Shown here in pieces: positions 47,301 through 57,319 of a DNA stretch of 63,174 bases (the stretch's first letter is position 1; every line of letters starts with the position of its first letter). The stretch is taken from positions 1 through 63,174 of the forward strand of contig NZ_JACSWA010000443.1 of the NCBI RefSeq assembly GCF_016888125.1. The letters are read 5' to 3'. The notes beneath the pieces were generated by a model that was given only the letters and a program-made list of their open reading frames with translations, made no database searches and was not told the DNA's origin. The position numbers were made by a program, and so were the translations under genes. This DNA comes from Spirulina sp. CCY15215 (GTDB taxonomy: Bacteria; Cyanobacteriota; Cyanobacteriia; Cyanobacteriales; Spirulinaceae).

Positions 47301-49280
47301 CGCAGCAGCGATCGCTATCAAGTAATTGCCTTCGATCCAGCCACAAATCAAACCCGTTTCCGTCCTCTTAAAGCTGTCATTCGCCACGGTCATAAAGAGC
47401 CAATGTACAAAATTACTACACGGTACAATCGCTCGATTAAAGTGACCTCTTCCCACAGCGTTTATGTTTACGAAAATGGAGAAGTGAAACTGAAAAAAGG
47501 TAATGAAGTGCGATCGGGAGATATCTTAGTTGCTCCTCGTCGTTTACCCCGTCCTTCTGACAGTCCAAAACAGATCGATCTTCTGCGAACCTTCTACGAA
47601 GCAGGTTTAACAAAATCTCTTTACCTGCAAGGAGAAGATGTTCGTAAAGTTTCCGGAAAGCGAGTTTTAGCTAAGGTTTCTCAACCGAAACAATGGAGCG
47701 AACCTCGGGTACAATTAGACCAAGAAGAATGGCAAAAACTCATTGCACAACGCAAAGCGGTAGGAGTTTCTCAACAGAAAGTCGCAGTAGCTTGTGGGGT
47801 CAAACAACCGATTACAATTAGTCATTGGGAACGCGGTATCAATCGCCCCATTTTATCCCACTTCTTGAGTTACTTAGACGCACTGGGAGGTAATGAAAAT
47901 ATTGTTTATGAAACGTTACCTTCCAAAGTTGATGAATTTATTGCTAATGATGACAGCAGTAAAAATGCCCGTTGGCGAGAAGTCAGTGCTTACAAACCAA
48001 TGGATTATTTTACCCCTAGCGAATTAATTGAGTTAGGAGAGGAAGTTAAAATTGTTCCTCAAGCCCACATTGATAAAGCCTTCGATCGCTATTTACCCAT
48101 CACGAAAGAATTAATGTGGTTTTTAGGATGGTACGTTGCGGAAGGAACGTTAAGCCAACATCAAGTTAGCCTCAATATAGGCAAAAAAGATGAAGAGTTC
48201 ATTGAAGAACTGAAAAATGCGATCGCGTCGGTTTTTGGAGAAATACCGCGTTGTTACCACGACCCCGATAGCGATGGTATTAAACTCTATTTTCATAGTG
48301 TTGCAGCCGCACGGTTATTGAAAGCGTGGGGAGTCGCAAAAGTCGCCCACAAGAAGAAACTTCCCGATCTTGTTTTCAGTGTCAGTGAAGAATTACAATT
48401 GATCTTTTTAGAGGGCTATTTCTTAGGAGATGGAACAACGGCAGGTGCAAATCTTTCCTTTACGACAAACTCAAATCAATTGAAAGATGGCTTACTCTAT
48501 CTTTGCGGTCAATTAGGCATTATTGCCACCCATACAAAACATCAACCCTCGACCCCTGAAGATGCGGAAATTCAAACTCGACATCCTTATTATTCCATTG
48601 CTATTTGTGGGAAAGAGCAATTGGAAGAATGCTGGCCAATTTGGCAGCGTCATAATAATTGCGATCGCGTGGAAGAATATCTCGCTAAACCTACTCGAAA
48701 ACCCTTAGATTTTATTTCTATTAGCGATGATTTAATGGGTTTAAAAGTTATTACCAATGAAGAAATTGACCCAGTCGGTCAATACGTCTACGATTTCTCC
48801 GTTGAAGATGACGAAAACTTTGTTTGCGGTGTAGGTGGCTTAAGTTGTCACAATACTGATGCTGATGTAGATGGCGCTCACATACGCACCTTGCTTTTAA
48901 CTTTCTTCTTCCGCTACCAACGGGATTTAATCGACCAGGGTTACGTTTATATTGCCTGTCCTCCCCTGTACAAACTGGAACGAGGACGCAATCATCAATA
49001 TTTGTATAGCGATCGCGAACTGAATGCGGCGATCGCGGAATTCCCTTCTAATGCTAACTATACCATCCAGCGTTTTAAGGGGTTAGGAGAAATGATGCCC
49101 AAACAACTGTGGGAAACGACCATGAACCCAGAAACTCGAATGTTGAAGAAAGTAGTTATTGAAGATGCTGCGGAAGCCGATCGCATTTTCACCGTTTTGA
49201 TGGGCGATCGGGTGGCACCTCGTCGTCAGTTCATTGAAACCTACGGACCCAAATTAAATCTCACAGACTTGGATATTTAG
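44397..49280 (+). CDS. gyrB: DNA gyrase subunit B interrupted by two inteins
   Basis: GyrB is the ATPase subunit of gyrase, which negatively supercoils DNA. The precursor is 1627 aa; removal of two inteins (435 and 551 aa) leaves 641 aa, the normal length. The GHKL ATPase part ([38 protein letters not shown]) and the TOPRIM domain ([25 protein letters not shown]) and tail ([11 protein letters not shown]) are present. Both inteins sit in TOPRIM active-site motifs: after EGDSAGG (before SAKQGRDR), and between IIM and TDADVDG. Without splicing the enzyme cannot work. The first site is the one used by the Synechocystis GyrB intein, also 435 aa. Confidence 0.97.
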   Translation: MTDNYGDDQIQVLEGLEAVRKRPGMYIGSTGPRGLHHLVYEVIDNSIDEALAGYCTHIEIDINADGSVTVTDDGRGIPTGINSKTGKSSVETVMTILHAGGKFGSGGYKVSGGLHGVGVSVVNALSEWVEIKVWRENKLHTQHYARGIPQTELIATPSQEKDRTGTSVTFLPDAQIFSETIDFDYQTLTGRVRELAYLNAGVKISFGDRRPGEPRSESYCYEGGIKEYVAYMTRDKTPLHEDIIYVEGEKNGVQVEVALQWCIDAYSDTILGFANNIRTVDGGTHLEGLKTVLTRTMNTTARKRNKIKENESNLGGENVREGLTAVISVKVPDPEFEGQTKTKLGNTEVRGIVDSSVGEVLNEYLEFNPHVADAIIDKAIQAFKAAEAARHARELVRRKSVLESSPLPGKLADCSSRDPEESEIYIVEGDSAGGCFVGETKVALADGRSLSFKELVEEEAAGKQNFCYTIRQNGTIGIEQILNARITKKNAELVKVTLDNGEELICTPDHQFMLRDCTYKAAADLTPTDSLMPLYRKLSDISELGITINGYEMVWNPKSNSWLFTHLVSDWYNRWQNVYCREDGEHCHHLDFNKLNNNPTNLQRLSAIQHLQIHQEHLTKTLHRPDVIEKCRQIHQTQEFRDKMSQRMQQPNTQKILSQQAKLQWEDENYKVYMMNKWQEFYNSNEDYRQQNHEQLYRAQQEYWSEEKNRIAQAERVHNYFVEHPEVRQASSENAKEQWQNNELLEWRSQKTKEQWTPEFRQKRRAALNQTYYRKTIAALKQVEIKHGKLLLEEYQAYRKNTRDKSLLRFDTFCDRYFEGNAEKAREAVLNYNHRIVSIERLNEKHDVYDIEVPHSHNFALASGVFVHNSAKQGRDRRTQAILPLRGKILNIEKTDDAKIYKNTEIQSLITALGLGIKGDEFDVSQLRYHYVIIMSVAGDEPTLIMDDRGKTEFVNIGQFIDDCVEGKRSSDRYQVIAFDPATNQTRFRPLKAVIRHGHKEPMYKITTRYNRSIKVTSSHSVYVYENGEVKLKKGNEVRSGDILVAPRRLPRPSDSPKQIDLLRTFYEAGLTKSLYLQGEDVRKVSGKRVLAKVSQPKQWSEPRVQLDQEEWQKLIAQRKAVGVSQQKVAVACGVKQPITISHWERGINRPILSHFLSYLDALGGNENIVYETLPSKVDEFIANDDSSKNARWREVSAYKPMDYFTPSELIELGEEVKIVPQAHIDKAFDRYLPITKELMWFLGWYVAEGTLSQHQVSLNIGKKDEEFIEELKNAIASVFGEIPRCYHDPDSDGIKLYFHSVAAARLLKAWGVAKVAHKKKLPDLVFSVSEELQLIFLEGYFLGDGTTAGANLSFTTNSNQLKDGLLYLCGQLGIIATHTKHQPSTPEDAEIQTRHPYYSIAICGKEQLEECWPIWQRHNNCDRVEEYLAKPTRKPLDFISISDDLMGLKVITNEEIDPVGQYVYDFSVEDDENFVCGVGGLSCHNTDADVDGAHIRTLLLTFFFRYQRDLIDQGYVYIACPPLYKLERGRNHQYLYSDRELNAAIAEFPSNANYTIQRFKGLGEMMPKQLWETTMNPETRMLKKVVIEDAAEADRIFTVLMGDRVAPRRQFIETYGPKLNLTDLDI
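45699..47003 (+). mobile_element. GyrB intein 1 with HNH-type homing endonuclease
   Basis: The intein covers residues 435-869 (435 aa), from Cys435 to the terminal His-Asn; Ser870 is the first residue of the next extein. Splicing blocks seen: [10 protein letters not shown] (A), CTPDHQFML (B), [11 protein letters not shown] (F) and GVFVHN (G). The centre has [15 protein letters not shown], an HNH-like nuclease motif. After it come repeated Trp-rich units ([24 protein letters not shown]) that resemble NUMOD DNA-binding modules. It should promote its own spread into empty gyrB alleles. Confidence 0.93.
47202..48854 (+). mobile_element. GyrB intein 2 with LAGLIDADG endonuclease and an HTH insert
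   Basis: The intein covers residues 936-1486 (551 aa), from Ser936 (nucleophile Ser, not Cys) to the terminal SCHN; Thr1487 follows. Block B is [10 protein letters not shown], block [17 protein letters not shown]. Two LAGLIDADG helices, FLGWYVAEG and LEGYFLGDG, give the homing endonuclease. Between block B and the nuclease, about nt 47730-47890, is a helix-turn-helix-like stretch ([15 protein letters not shown] then [11 protein letters not shown]), much like an XRE-type repressor domain; this is unusual for an intein. Confidence 0.93.
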
Positions 49281-49296
49281 GTTTCTTTTGCATCAT

Positions 49297-49325
49297 GTAG
49301 AGGCGTTTTCTTTGAACGTCTCTAC
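49297..49325. repeat. 29-bp dispersed imperfect palindrome, copy B
   Basis: It begins GTAGAGGCG and ends ACGTCTCTAC, the same length and ends as the copy at 41815. It lies between the gyrB stop and the convergent RelE-like gene. Confidence 0.6.
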
Positions 49326-49339
49326 AAGAACAAAAACAA

Positions 49340-49720
49340 TCATTTCTTCTTTTTCTTTCCTTTTTTTATGTCCTTTTGTTGAGTTTGAGATTGTTTGTAT
49401 CGATGTTCTTTGCTTTTGATAACTTGTATGACAGAATCGTGACGTTCTGGTGAGATAATGTCTTTTAAATGGATTGCTCCATCTTGATACATTAAATGTA
49501 ACCTCCATCCAGAAATTTTATCAATATAAGCTCGATAAACAGCTGGATCGTAATTAGATACTCTATGTAGTTGAGTTTTAGAAAATTGTCTTTGTCGATG
49601 ACATTCATTATCCTCGAGTTCTGCTAATACCTCCAAAAAATCATCTCGAAATTCAGATGGAAGGATTTTCCATGCCTCTCTAATTACACCATATTCATCG
49701 TATAAAACTTTATTTCTCAT
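49340..49720 (-). CDS. RelE/HigB-like protein
   Basis: This 126-residue protein resembles RelE-superfamily toxins or their relatives. It has a helical N-terminus (EAWKILPSEFRDDFLEVLAEL), then beta strands with VYRAYIDKISGWRLHLMYQDG and AIHLKDIISPERHD. The end is a run of lysines. Its start overlaps the upstream gene's stop by four bases, so both are translated together. No antitoxin-type DNA-binding gene is adjacent, so a toxin role is uncertain. Confidence 0.5.
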   Translation of the reverse strand: MRNKVLYDEYGVIREAWKILPSEFRDDFLEVLAELEDNECHRQRQFSKTQLHRVSNYDPAVYRAYIDKISGWRLHLMYQDGAIHLKDIISPERHDSVIQVIKSKEHRYKQSQTQQKDIKKGKKKKK

Positions 49721-50142
49721 CTCTCTTGTATTCTTAATCGATCTAATTCTTCTTGGTAATACGATTCAACTAAACTTTTGAGAACTTTGTCACGATCGCA
49801 ACTTGCAAAAACACGAAGAAAAGTAACGATTTTTTGAGAAAAAATGGGATCATCTACAAAAAACAAGAAAATTTTTAGTTTTGCATTGACTTTTAATAAA
49901 TACAATGAAGGTGTATAGCTTAATAATTTTATACCTCGCACTCGTTTGATCTTTTGGATGAAAGATTTCAAGTTTCCCTCTTCAAAAAAAGTATCAATTT
50001 GTTCCAGTTTCCGTTTCACAATTTTGCGATCTTGTAAGGATAGTTTTTTTAGATCGGTGTCAAAAGATTCAGCAATATTGACAACAATTATTTTTTCCTC
50101 AAACTCCAAAGATAATTGTTCCGAACGAGATTCTACAAACAT
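49717..50142 (-). CDS. small protein possibly of RelE/ParE fold
   Basis: This protein of about 141 residues has a helix-rich middle (DTDLKKLSLQDRKIVKRKLEQI) and four short strands (GIKLLSYTPSLYLLKV, KLKIFLFFVDDP, VTFLRVFAS). Their order fits a ParE/RelE/YafQ-like fold, but sequence similarity is weak. The ATG at 50142 is preferred to the TTG at 50202 because AGGAG lies 11 bases upstream of it. It overlaps the RelE-like gene that follows, an unusual pairing of two similar-looking small proteins. Confidence 0.45.
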   Translation of the reverse strand: MFVESRSEQLSLEFEEKIIVVNIAESFDTDLKKLSLQDRKIVKRKLEQIDTFFEEGNLKSFIQKIKRVRGIKLLSYTPSLYLLKVNAKLKIFLFFVDDPIFSQKIVTFLRVFASCDRDKVLKSLVESYYQEELDRLRIQER

Positions 50143-50316
50143 TCCCTTGTTACTCCTAGCGATCGCCGTAATCTTGCCTGAAAATTTAGGCAATTTTCTC
50201 AATATTTTTCAGTATAACCCGATCGCCCTTGCCAAAAACTCCTTATCGAGAGAAAATTTCCGGACTGAATGCGCTACAACTGGTAAATAGGCACAACCTC
50301 CCACATAGACCGAAAT

Positions 50317-53148
50317 ATGGTACTGGTTATCCTCGATCTCGATGGGGACTTGCAGCAAGGTACGGCTGTCACCCTAGAAATACGGTCAGAAGACAACATT
50401 CTTTCGACCCAAACTCGCACTAAGGGCAGTTTACCTCCAATGCCCGATTTGTTGCTACAGTACCGTAACTGGCAATCCTTGTATCATAATCTTTGGTTTG
50501 TCGGCCGTCTTGAAGAGACAGAAAACCAGATTTTTCAAGGATCGCCTCGAGAATTAGACTTGGCCTTTCGACAAACTTCAGAACACTTAGTCATTCAATT
50601 TAATCAATGGTTGCGATCGGACTCCTTTCGATCGCCTCGAGAAAAATTACTGGAAAAACTTTCTCCTCGCGCAGAAATTCGCGTTATTTTCCAAGTTAAA
50701 GATACTATTATTCGCCGTCTTCCTTGGCATTTATGGGACTTTTTCCATCGCTATCCTCAAGCAGAATTAGCCCTGAGTTCCCCCGCTTACGAACAAGTTG
50801 AAACCCAATTCAAACCCCGAAAAACAGCCAGAATTTTAGCGATTTTGGGGCATTCCCAAGGCATCGATATTGAAAGCGATCGCCATCTTCTCGCCGAACT
50901 CCCCGATACAGAAACAGTTTTTCTCGTTGAACCTTCTCGTAAACTTCTTTATCAAAAACTATGGGATGCAGAAGGCTGGGATATTTTATTTTTTGCCGGA
51001 CATAGTTCTAGTTATCAAAATGGGGAAAAAGGCTATTTAGAGATTAATAAACAAGAGAAAATTGATGTAGGAGAAATGACCCATGCCTTAAAAAAAGCAG
51101 TCAAACAAGGGGTAAAAATAGCCATTTTTAACTCCTGTGATGGGTTGGGGCTAGTACGACAATTAGAAAGTTTGCATATTCCCCAAACTATTGTGATGCG
51201 AGAACCCGTCCCCGATCTCGTTGCTCAAGAATTTTTAAAGTATTTTTTGAAAGCATTTATAAAAGGAACTTCTTTGTATTTAGCAGTCAGAGAAGCACGA
51301 GAACGCTTGCAAGTTTTAGAAGATCAATGCCCTTGTGCTTCTTGGTTGCCAGTCATTTGTCAAAACCCGACAGAACTGCCTATTTCTTGGCAACAATTAA
51401 TTGGAGGAGAGGCAAGAGAGAAAAGGCAACAGGAAACAGGCAATGGGGAACAGGAAACAGGCAATGGGGAACAGGAAACAGGCAATGGGGAACAGGAAAC
51501 AGGCAATGAGGAAGAGGAAACAGGCAATGGGGAACAATTATTTCTCACTTGTCCTTATCAAGGATTATCGGCATTTTCTCAGCAAGATGCACCGTTCTTT
51601 TTTGGACGAGAAACGACAATTGAAAAGTTGGTGTATGCTGTTTATACTAAATCTTTAATCACAGTGATTGGTGCTTCGGGAAGTGGCAAATCTTCTGTCG
51701 TCTTTGCGGGAATGATTCCTGAAATTAGTGAAGATACTATTACGATCGCATTTCGTCCAGGCGATCGCCCTTTTAGAAGATTAGCGGAACAGTGTATCGA
51801 TCGCCTAGAACCTCAACTCAAGGAAACAGAGAGACTCATTGAAATCAATAAACTTGCTACTGCATTAATCGAGAGAAAAATAAACTTAGACCATCTTAGC
51901 GATCGCTTTTTACAAAAGGATTCAGAAAAACGGCGTTTTTTGTTATTTGTCGATCAATTTGAAGAAATTTACACCCTGTGTGCGGATCGAGAAATGCGGC
52001 AGAATTTTCTACAACTCCTGATTGAACCTTTACTGTCCCACGCCGATTCGAGTTCTCAAGCAATTAATATGCAATCGCGACTGACGCTCCTTTTAACATT
52101 AAGAGCAGATTTCTTAGAACGCGCCCTTTCCTATCGTCCCTTTGCCGATCTTCTCTGCCAATATCCTCCCGAACTTTTACAACCTATGAACCGAGAAGAA
52201 TTAAGGGAAGCAATTGAGAAACCTGCACAAAAATTAAACATTAAAATTGCCCCAGGATTGAGCGATCGCATTTTAGATGCTGTTGGTGAAGAAGCGGGGA
52301 ATTTACCTCTCCTTGAATTTGCTCTGACTTTGCTCTGGGAGAGGCAGGAAGAGGGTGTTTTAACTCATAAGGCTTACGAGGACATTGGGGGGGTAGAACG
52401 GGCATTAGCGAGTCATGCAGAGCAGTTTTATCAGTCCTTAACCCCCGCAGAAAAAGCGCGATCGCAGGACATTTTTCTGCAACTCGTTCATTTGGGAGAA
52501 GCGATCGCCGATACCCGCAGAGTTGCGACCCGTCAGGAATTGGGAGAAGATTGTGATACTTTATTGCAAAAACTCGTAGAGGCGCGTTTAATTGTGCTTA
52601 CAAACGCAAACATCGGACGAGATACCCCCCCCATCATAACCGTTGAATTAGTCCACGAAGCCTTGATTCGCGTTTGGGATCGCTTGCAACAGTGGATCGA
52701 AGACGATCGCAATTTTCGCACCTTTCAAAATCGCCTGCGTATCCATGCGAAGGACTGGGTTAATGCGGAGGAAGAAGAAGGAATGCTCTTATACGGTACA
52801 CCCTCATTAGAAGCGCAACGTTGGTATAAAGAACGAGAAGAGGATTTAAGTCCGCCAGAAAAGCGTTTTATTGAAGCCAGTTTGGCCTTTCAAGAACGCG
52901 ATCGCCGCGATCGCAACTCCCTGAAACAGCGTTTATTGGTCTTTTTGGTCGCGGGACTCAGTGTTTCCTTAACTTTGACCGCGATCGCTTTATGGCAATG
53001 GCATCGTGCTACAATTGGCAATATCGGCGTGAAATTAAACGCCCTCAGTACGGCATCAGAGCAGCTTTTTGCCTCTGAAAAAGAACTCGAAAGTATCAGG
53101 GAGAGTATTCGTACCGCCCGATCGTTGCAATCCTACCGAGCAAGTTAA
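50317..53148 (+). CDS. CHAT protease / nSTAND ATPase, truncated before its sensor
   Basis: The N-terminal caspase-like CHAT domain has catalytic His229 (FFAGHSSS) and Cys274 (NSCDG), with the family start LDLDGDLQQG. Residues 372-406 are five QETGNGE-type repeats. Then comes an nSTAND ATPase with FFFGRE, P-loop GASGSGKS (452-459) and Walker B LLFVDQFEEI. A membrane helix is at about 873-895. In such proteins a long repeat sensor (usually WD40) follows; here translation stops soon after the helix at SYRAS. Proteins of this type act in programmed cell death or immune-like signalling in cyanobacteria. It may be a decayed gene or a sensor-less form. Confidence 0.88.
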   Translation: MVLVILDLDGDLQQGTAVTLEIRSEDNILSTQTRTKGSLPPMPDLLLQYRNWQSLYHNLWFVGRLEETENQIFQGSPRELDLAFRQTSEHLVIQFNQWLRSDSFRSPREKLLEKLSPRAEIRVIFQVKDTIIRRLPWHLWDFFHRYPQAELALSSPAYEQVETQFKPRKTARILAILGHSQGIDIESDRHLLAELPDTETVFLVEPSRKLLYQKLWDAEGWDILFFAGHSSSYQNGEKGYLEINKQEKIDVGEMTHALKKAVKQGVKIAIFNSCDGLGLVRQLESLHIPQTIVMREPVPDLVAQEFLKYFLKAFIKGTSLYLAVREARERLQVLEDQCPCASWLPVICQNPTELPISWQQLIGGEAREKRQQETGNGEQETGNGEQETGNGEQETGNEEEETGNGEQLFLTCPYQGLSAFSQQDAPFFFGRETTIEKLVYAVYTKSLITVIGASGSGKSSVVFAGMIPEISEDTITIAFRPGDRPFRRLAEQCIDRLEPQLKETERLIEINKLATALIERKINLDHLSDRFLQKDSEKRRFLLFVDQFEEIYTLCADREMRQNFLQLLIEPLLSHADSSSQAINMQSRLTLLLTLRADFLERALSYRPFADLLCQYPPELLQPMNREELREAIEKPAQKLNIKIAPGLSDRILDAVGEEAGNLPLLEFALTLLWERQEEGVLTHKAYEDIGGVERALASHAEQFYQSLTPAEKARSQDIFLQLVHLGEAIADTRRVATRQELGEDCDTLLQKLVEARLIVLTNANIGRDTPPIITVELVHEALIRVWDRLQQWIEDDRNFRTFQNRLRIHAKDWVNAEEEEGMLLYGTPSLEAQRWYKEREEDLSPPEKRFIEASLAFQERDRRDRNSLKQRLLVFLVAGLSVSLTLTAIALWQWHRATIGNIGVKLNALSTASEQLFASEKELESIRESIRTARSLQSYRAS
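51430..51534 (+). repeat. five tandem 21-bp repeats inside the CHAT-nSTAND gene
   Basis: Five copies of a 21-bp unit (CAGGAAACAGG plus CAATGGGGAA) run without gaps from 51430. Copies 4 and 5 each differ by one base. They encode (QETGNGE)n, a flexible acidic linker between protease and ATPase. Near-identity suggests recent slippage. Confidence 0.95.
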
Positions 53149-53224
53149 TCCCTATAATCGCATCCATGCAATTGCGGTATTACAATCGAAACAGATCCTA
53201 TTTGTAACTAGCAACTTGGGTTAA
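53121..53224 (+). pseudogene. frameshifted tail of the CHAT-nSTAND gene
   Basis: In another frame, overlapping and running past the stop at 53148, the DNA reads NPTEQVNPYNRIHAIAVLQ, then ends at a TAA at 53222. The VNPYNRIHAIAVLQ segment looks like the linker that normally leads from nSTAND to WD40 repeats. So the true gene probably continued here before a frameshift near 53110-53125 and loss of everything after. Confidence 0.45.
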
Positions 53225-54495
53225 CTAAGGGATAAAGAAATTGCAAATTCTGTTCCCTCCCCTAATTTCGACGAACAGAAAATTTTCCCACCATGTTTTT
53301 CTTCAATGATTTGTTTTGCGATCGCCATGCCTAAACCGGTTCCTTTTCCCACTCCTTTTGTCGTAAATCCTTGTTCAAACATTTTTGCTTGCACTTCTCC
53401 TGGCATTCCTATCCCATTATCAACAATTCGGACAAGTACGTTTTGCATATCTTTACTTAATTCCGTACTAATGGTAATATAATTGGGAGCTTTTGTTATC
53501 TGTTCAAATGTTTTCCCTACATTACTTTCATCTAAAGCATCGATCGCATTGGCAATAATATTCATAAACACTTGATTGAGTTGACCGGGGAAACACTGCA
53601 CCTCGGGAATATTTTCATAGTCCCTAATAATTTCGATTTCCGGTCGTTGTTCGTTGGCTTGAGTGCGATGTTTGAGAATAAATAAAGTGCTATCAATGCC
53701 TTCGTGAATATTAAAGGCGGTTTTGCGATCGCGATCCTCGCGGGAAAAAGTCCGCAAACTATTACTAATCTCGCAAATGCGATCGACTCCCACATTCATT
53801 GATGTGAGTAATTTGGGCAAATCTTGACGAAGAAATTCGAGATCGATCGCCTCCATTTCCTCTTGTATGGTTTCATCATTTTTAGGACATTTTGCCAATA
53901 ACAAATCAATAAAATTTAGCAAATCCTGCACGTAATTTCCTGCGGGTTCAAGATTACCCTTGAGGAAATTAGTGGGATTATTAATTTCGTGGGCGACTCC
54001 CGCTATTAAGTTGCCCAATGCAGACATCTTTTCACTCTGAATCAATTGCAGTTGGGAGGATTGTAACTCGACTGTTTTTTGCTGAATTTGCTGTTCGAGA
54101 TTTTGCGTCAAGCGATAGAGTTTGAGATGAGTTCTCACTCTTGCTAATACTTCTACTTCCTGAAATGGCTTGGTAATATAATCAACTGCCCCCAATTCTA
54201 GGGCTTTGACTTTACTCTCAGCATCCGCCAAAGCTGTCATAAAAATAACGGGAATATCGGCGTTGAGAGGGTTGGCTTTGAGGTGTTGGCAAGTTTCAAA
54301 ACCATCCATTCCAGGCATCATAATATCTAATAAGATCAAATCCGGTCTTTCTCGTTCGATTTGTTGCAGGGCCCGCGTGCCACTGGTTGCGATCGCCACA
54401 TCAAATCCAGCATCGCTCAGGGTTTGGCAGATGACATCTAAATTAGTGGGGACATCATCAACAATGAGAATTAAGCCTGTCAGCAAATCATTCAT
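53221..54495 (-). CDS. response regulator-histidine kinase hybrid
   Basis: This soluble hybrid kinase (424 aa) has an N-terminal receiver (phosphate acceptor Asp57 in LILLDIMMP, Lys109), a coiled coil, a HisKA-like helix with His169 (GVAHEINNP) and a HATPase domain with NIIANAID, GIGMPG and GTGLGMAI boxes. The receiver could take phosphate from the hybrid kinase encoded just upstream (54501-57266), whose stop is only five bases from this ATG. The two likely form one phosphorelay; the output is unknown as no DNA-binding domain is present. Confidence 0.92.
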   Translation of the reverse strand: MNDLLTGLILIVDDVPTNLDVICQTLSDAGFDVAIATSGTRALQQIERERPDLILLDIMMPGMDGFETCQHLKANPLNADIPVIFMTALADAESKVKALELGAVDYITKPFQEVEVLARVRTHLKLYRLTQNLEQQIQQKTVELQSSQLQLIQSEKMSALGNLIAGVAHEINNPTNFLKGNLEPAGNYVQDLLNFIDLLLAKCPKNDETIQEEMEAIDLEFLRQDLPKLLTSMNVGVDRICEISNSLRTFSREDRDRKTAFNIHEGIDSTLFILKHRTQANEQRPEIEIIRDYENIPEVQCFPGQLNQVFMNIIANAIDALDESNVGKTFEQITKAPNYITISTELSKDMQNVLVRIVDNGIGMPGEVQAKMFEQGFTTKGVGKGTGLGMAIAKQIIEEKHGGKIFCSSKLGEGTEFAISLSLS

Positions 54496-54500
54496 ACTTT

Positions 54501-57266
54501 TTACACTTTTGTAGGATCGCTGGTAGCAATGCGGGCTTGAATAAGGTTTTCAATCTTTTCAATTTGGAATTGTTTGGCGAGATGCAATATTTCTGAGATA
54601 AAGGACTGATAGCGATCGCTTTGTTGTCCGATTTCCGCAGCAACCTCTTCTAATTGCTTGAGTCGTCCCTTCTGGGCTAATTCTAACAGTTGTTGTAAGG
54701 TTTCCAGGGGAGGGGAAACGAAATTGTTGTCAGTATTGTTGTCAGTATCCCGAGGCTCAGAGGAGGCAGGGATAGAGGTTTTCTCTGACTGCCAAGTGAG
54801 TTGGAGATGTTGCGCCAAGAGATTAAATAATTCCTCCACTTGTACGGGTTTAGCCAGAAAATCATCCCCCCCAGAGTCCAAACTTCTTTGGCGATCGGCT
54901 TCTGTTACCGATGCGGAAGAAACGATAACTTTTAACCCTTGCCAGCGATCGTCATGGCGCAGGCGATCGATGAATGCAAATCCATCCATAACGGGCATAG
55001 CTAAGTCTGTGATGATTAAATCAGGAAGGTTGAGTTGTAATTTTTCCAACCCTCTTTGCCCGTTTTCCGCTTCAGTGACAACAAAGCCTAACGGTTCGAG
55101 TAAATTGACGATGATAGCACGGTTTTCCCAGCGATCGTCCACAATCAGGATCTGACGCTTTTCTCCTTCATAACCGATGATATTATTCGCCAGTAGGGTT
55201 TGTTTCCGACTCCAATCTTGCGCTAAGGGAAACTCAACCTCAAAAAAGAATTCGCTACCTTTTCCCAATTGACTCTTAACTTGAATTTCCCCTCCCATTA
55301 ACTGAATAATGCGGTTGCTAATGGCGAGTCCCAGCCCTGTCCCTTCGGCTTGACGAGTTTTATCTCCTACTTGCTCAAAGGCTTGGAATAGCTGGCTTTG
55401 ATGCTCTGGGGCAATGCCTACTCCTGTATCGATGACGGCAAAACGGAGTTGTGTGGCGCGATCGCTGGCGGATAATTGTTTGACTTGCAATGTTACCCCA
55501 CCGCCATCGGTAAATTTAATGGCATTACCCAAAAGATTAATTAAAACCTGACGCAGGCGTTTTTCATCGGCTTCAATGCCCATCGGTAAGTTTGCATCGG
55601 GTTGGTAATGGAAATCAAGTCCTTTTTGTTGGGCGCGAATTTGGCAAATTTCCACCACTCCTTGCAGTAAAGCGGGCAAATACAAGGCTTTGGGAGAGAG
55701 TTCTAGTTTACGCGCCTCGATTTTGGAAAGATCCAAGATGTCATTAATCAAATTGAGCAAATGAGAGCCGCATTGATGAATGATGTTAATGCCGTGGCGT
55801 TCTTTTTCCGGTAAAGTTTTCGATCGCCCTAAAATTTGAGCATAGCCGAGAATACCATTGAGGGGCGTTCTGAGTTCGTGGCTCATATTGGCGAGGAATT
55901 CACTTTTGGCTTGGTTAGCACCGTCTGCTTCTTCTTTGGCTTGTTGGAGTTCAAGCGTTCGTTCTGCGACGCGATCTTCGAGTTGAGTGAAGGAGGTTTT
56001 CAATTGTGCCGCCATTTGGGTAAAAGATCGCGCTAATCCTTCTAATTCTCTAATTCCCTGACCTTTGACCTCGCGATCGAGGTCTCCAGAGGCGATCGCT
56101 TTGCTGGCTTGCTGTAAGTTGAAGATTGGCCGGGTAATCCAGCGAGAAGTATAGAATCCTAACAGAGTCGCCACTACTAAAGCCCCCAAACAGAGCAAAA
56201 TCGTGGTGCGGGTATTGGCATTAATTTGCGCCATGAAATCCGACTCAGGGACAACGATCGCCACCAACCAATCAATGCCTTTCTCGTCTTGGAAAGGAAC
56301 AACCCGGAGAAATTGGCGATCGCCATCTAGTAAAAACTCAGCCGCTAAGGGGCGATCGATCTGACTTAATTCGCCAAACTCACCTTTTAAATACTGTGCG
56401 GTTTGCTTGAGGGTGGGGTCTTCACTGTCCAGAATATTGAGTCGTTCGGCGTTATCATCGACAATTTTATAAGGCTTTTCTGAACTAGAACTGGCAATAA
56501 TCTGCCCATTCCGCTCCAGTAAGATAATACGGCCAGATGGACTCACCTCGATACTTTGCAGAAATTCACCAATGTCCGAGAGAATCAAATCGACCCCAAC
56601 AGCACCGATTAAGCGATCGCTTTCATCATACAGGGGACGACCCGCCGCCAGAGCCATAATTCCCGATTTCCCACTCCACAGATAAACCTGACTCCATACT
56701 GACTTATCTTGTTTAACGGATTCACTATACCAGCCTTCTTCGTGAGGAGCGACAACATAATCGGCGGTTTTCTTTGTCCAGTTGTCTTGTTTATCTCTAA
56801 AATAATGATGGAGTTTACCATCTGTATTCGGCGAATATTCGGCAACTAAAGGGCGATCGTCATCGACATATCCGGCTCCCGCAAATTCTCCCGTGACGAG
56901 AGAATAATTGATAAATCCCACATCAAAAGAGTCAAGTTGACTCCAAAAAAACTTGCCAATTTTGACAAGTTCTAGAGGTTGGAATGATCCTTGCTCGATC
57001 GCATTGGCATTGATATCATTAAGTTGATATGCGGACTGTAAATAATCGTTGAGGTGTTGGGCGACAAGTTGATTGGTTTTGCTCATTAATTGGTCAGCCA
57101 AATCTGTAACGGCTTGCTGACCATTTTTAAAAGATAAATATCCCGTCAGTCCCACTGCGGCAAAAATTTGCAACACGAATGGCACAATGAGAATGGCTCG
57201 TAGATTTACGCGGCCAAGGCGATCGCCTTTTCTCTTTAATAAAGACATTCTGCGAGAGTCCTCCAT
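54501..57266 (-). CDS. membrane hybrid sensor histidine kinase
   Basis: This protein of about 921 residues has an N-terminal transmembrane helix and a large periplasmic Cache-like sensor ([15 protein letters not shown] to [11 protein letters not shown]). A second helix, a HAMP domain ([19 protein letters not shown]), HisKA ([10 protein letters not shown]) and HATPase ([17 protein letters not shown]) follow. A receiver ([14 protein letters not shown]) and a C-terminal helical domain complete it. The frame opens at 57314, but ATG 57266 has an AAAGGA box and starts just before the basic N-terminus, so it is preferred. The adjoining soluble hybrid kinase is the probable partner. Confidence 0.93.
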   Translation of the reverse strand: MEDSRRMSLLKRKGDRLGRVNLRAILIVPFVLQIFAAVGLTGYLSFKNGQQAVTDLADQLMSKTNQLVAQHLNDYLQSAYQLNDINANAIEQGSFQPLELVKIGKFFWSQLDSFDVGFINYSLVTGEFAGAGYVDDDRPLVAEYSPNTDGKLHHYFRDKQDNWTKKTADYVVAPHEEGWYSESVKQDKSVWSQVYLWSGKSGIMALAAGRPLYDESDRLIGAVGVDLILSDIGEFLQSIEVSPSGRIILLERNGQIIASSSSEKPYKIVDDNAERLNILDSEDPTLKQTAQYLKGEFGELSQIDRPLAAEFLLDGDRQFLRVVPFQDEKGIDWLVAIVVPESDFMAQINANTRTTILLCLGALVVATLLGFYTSRWITRPIFNLQQASKAIASGDLDREVKGQGIRELEGLARSFTQMAAQLKTSFTQLEDRVAERTLELQQAKEEADGANQAKSEFLANMSHELRTPLNGILGYAQILGRSKTLPEKERHGINIIHQCGSHLLNLINDILDLSKIEARKLELSPKALYLPALLQGVVEICQIRAQQKGLDFHYQPDANLPMGIEADEKRLRQVLINLLGNAIKFTDGGGVTLQVKQLSASDRATQLRFAVIDTGVGIAPEHQSQLFQAFEQVGDKTRQAEGTGLGLAISNRIIQLMGGEIQVKSQLGKGSEFFFEVEFPLAQDWSRKQTLLANNIIGYEGEKRQILIVDDRWENRAIIVNLLEPLGFVVTEAENGQRGLEKLQLNLPDLIITDLAMPVMDGFAFIDRLRHDDRWQGLKVIVSSASVTEADRQRSLDSGGDDFLAKPVQVEELFNLLAQHLQLTWQSEKTSIPASSEPRDTDNNTDNNFVSPPLETLQQLLELAQKGRLKQLEEVAAEIGQQSDRYQSFISEILHLAKQFQIEKIENLIQARIATSDPTKV

Positions 57267-57319
57267 TTTAATTTCCTTTATAACACTTAATATTAATTTT
57301 GTAAATTTTTGCAACTAAA

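Noticed and set aside
51430-51534. Tandem 21-bp repeats as a CRISPR array
   Set aside because: Copies are contiguous with no spacers and lie in frame inside a gene.
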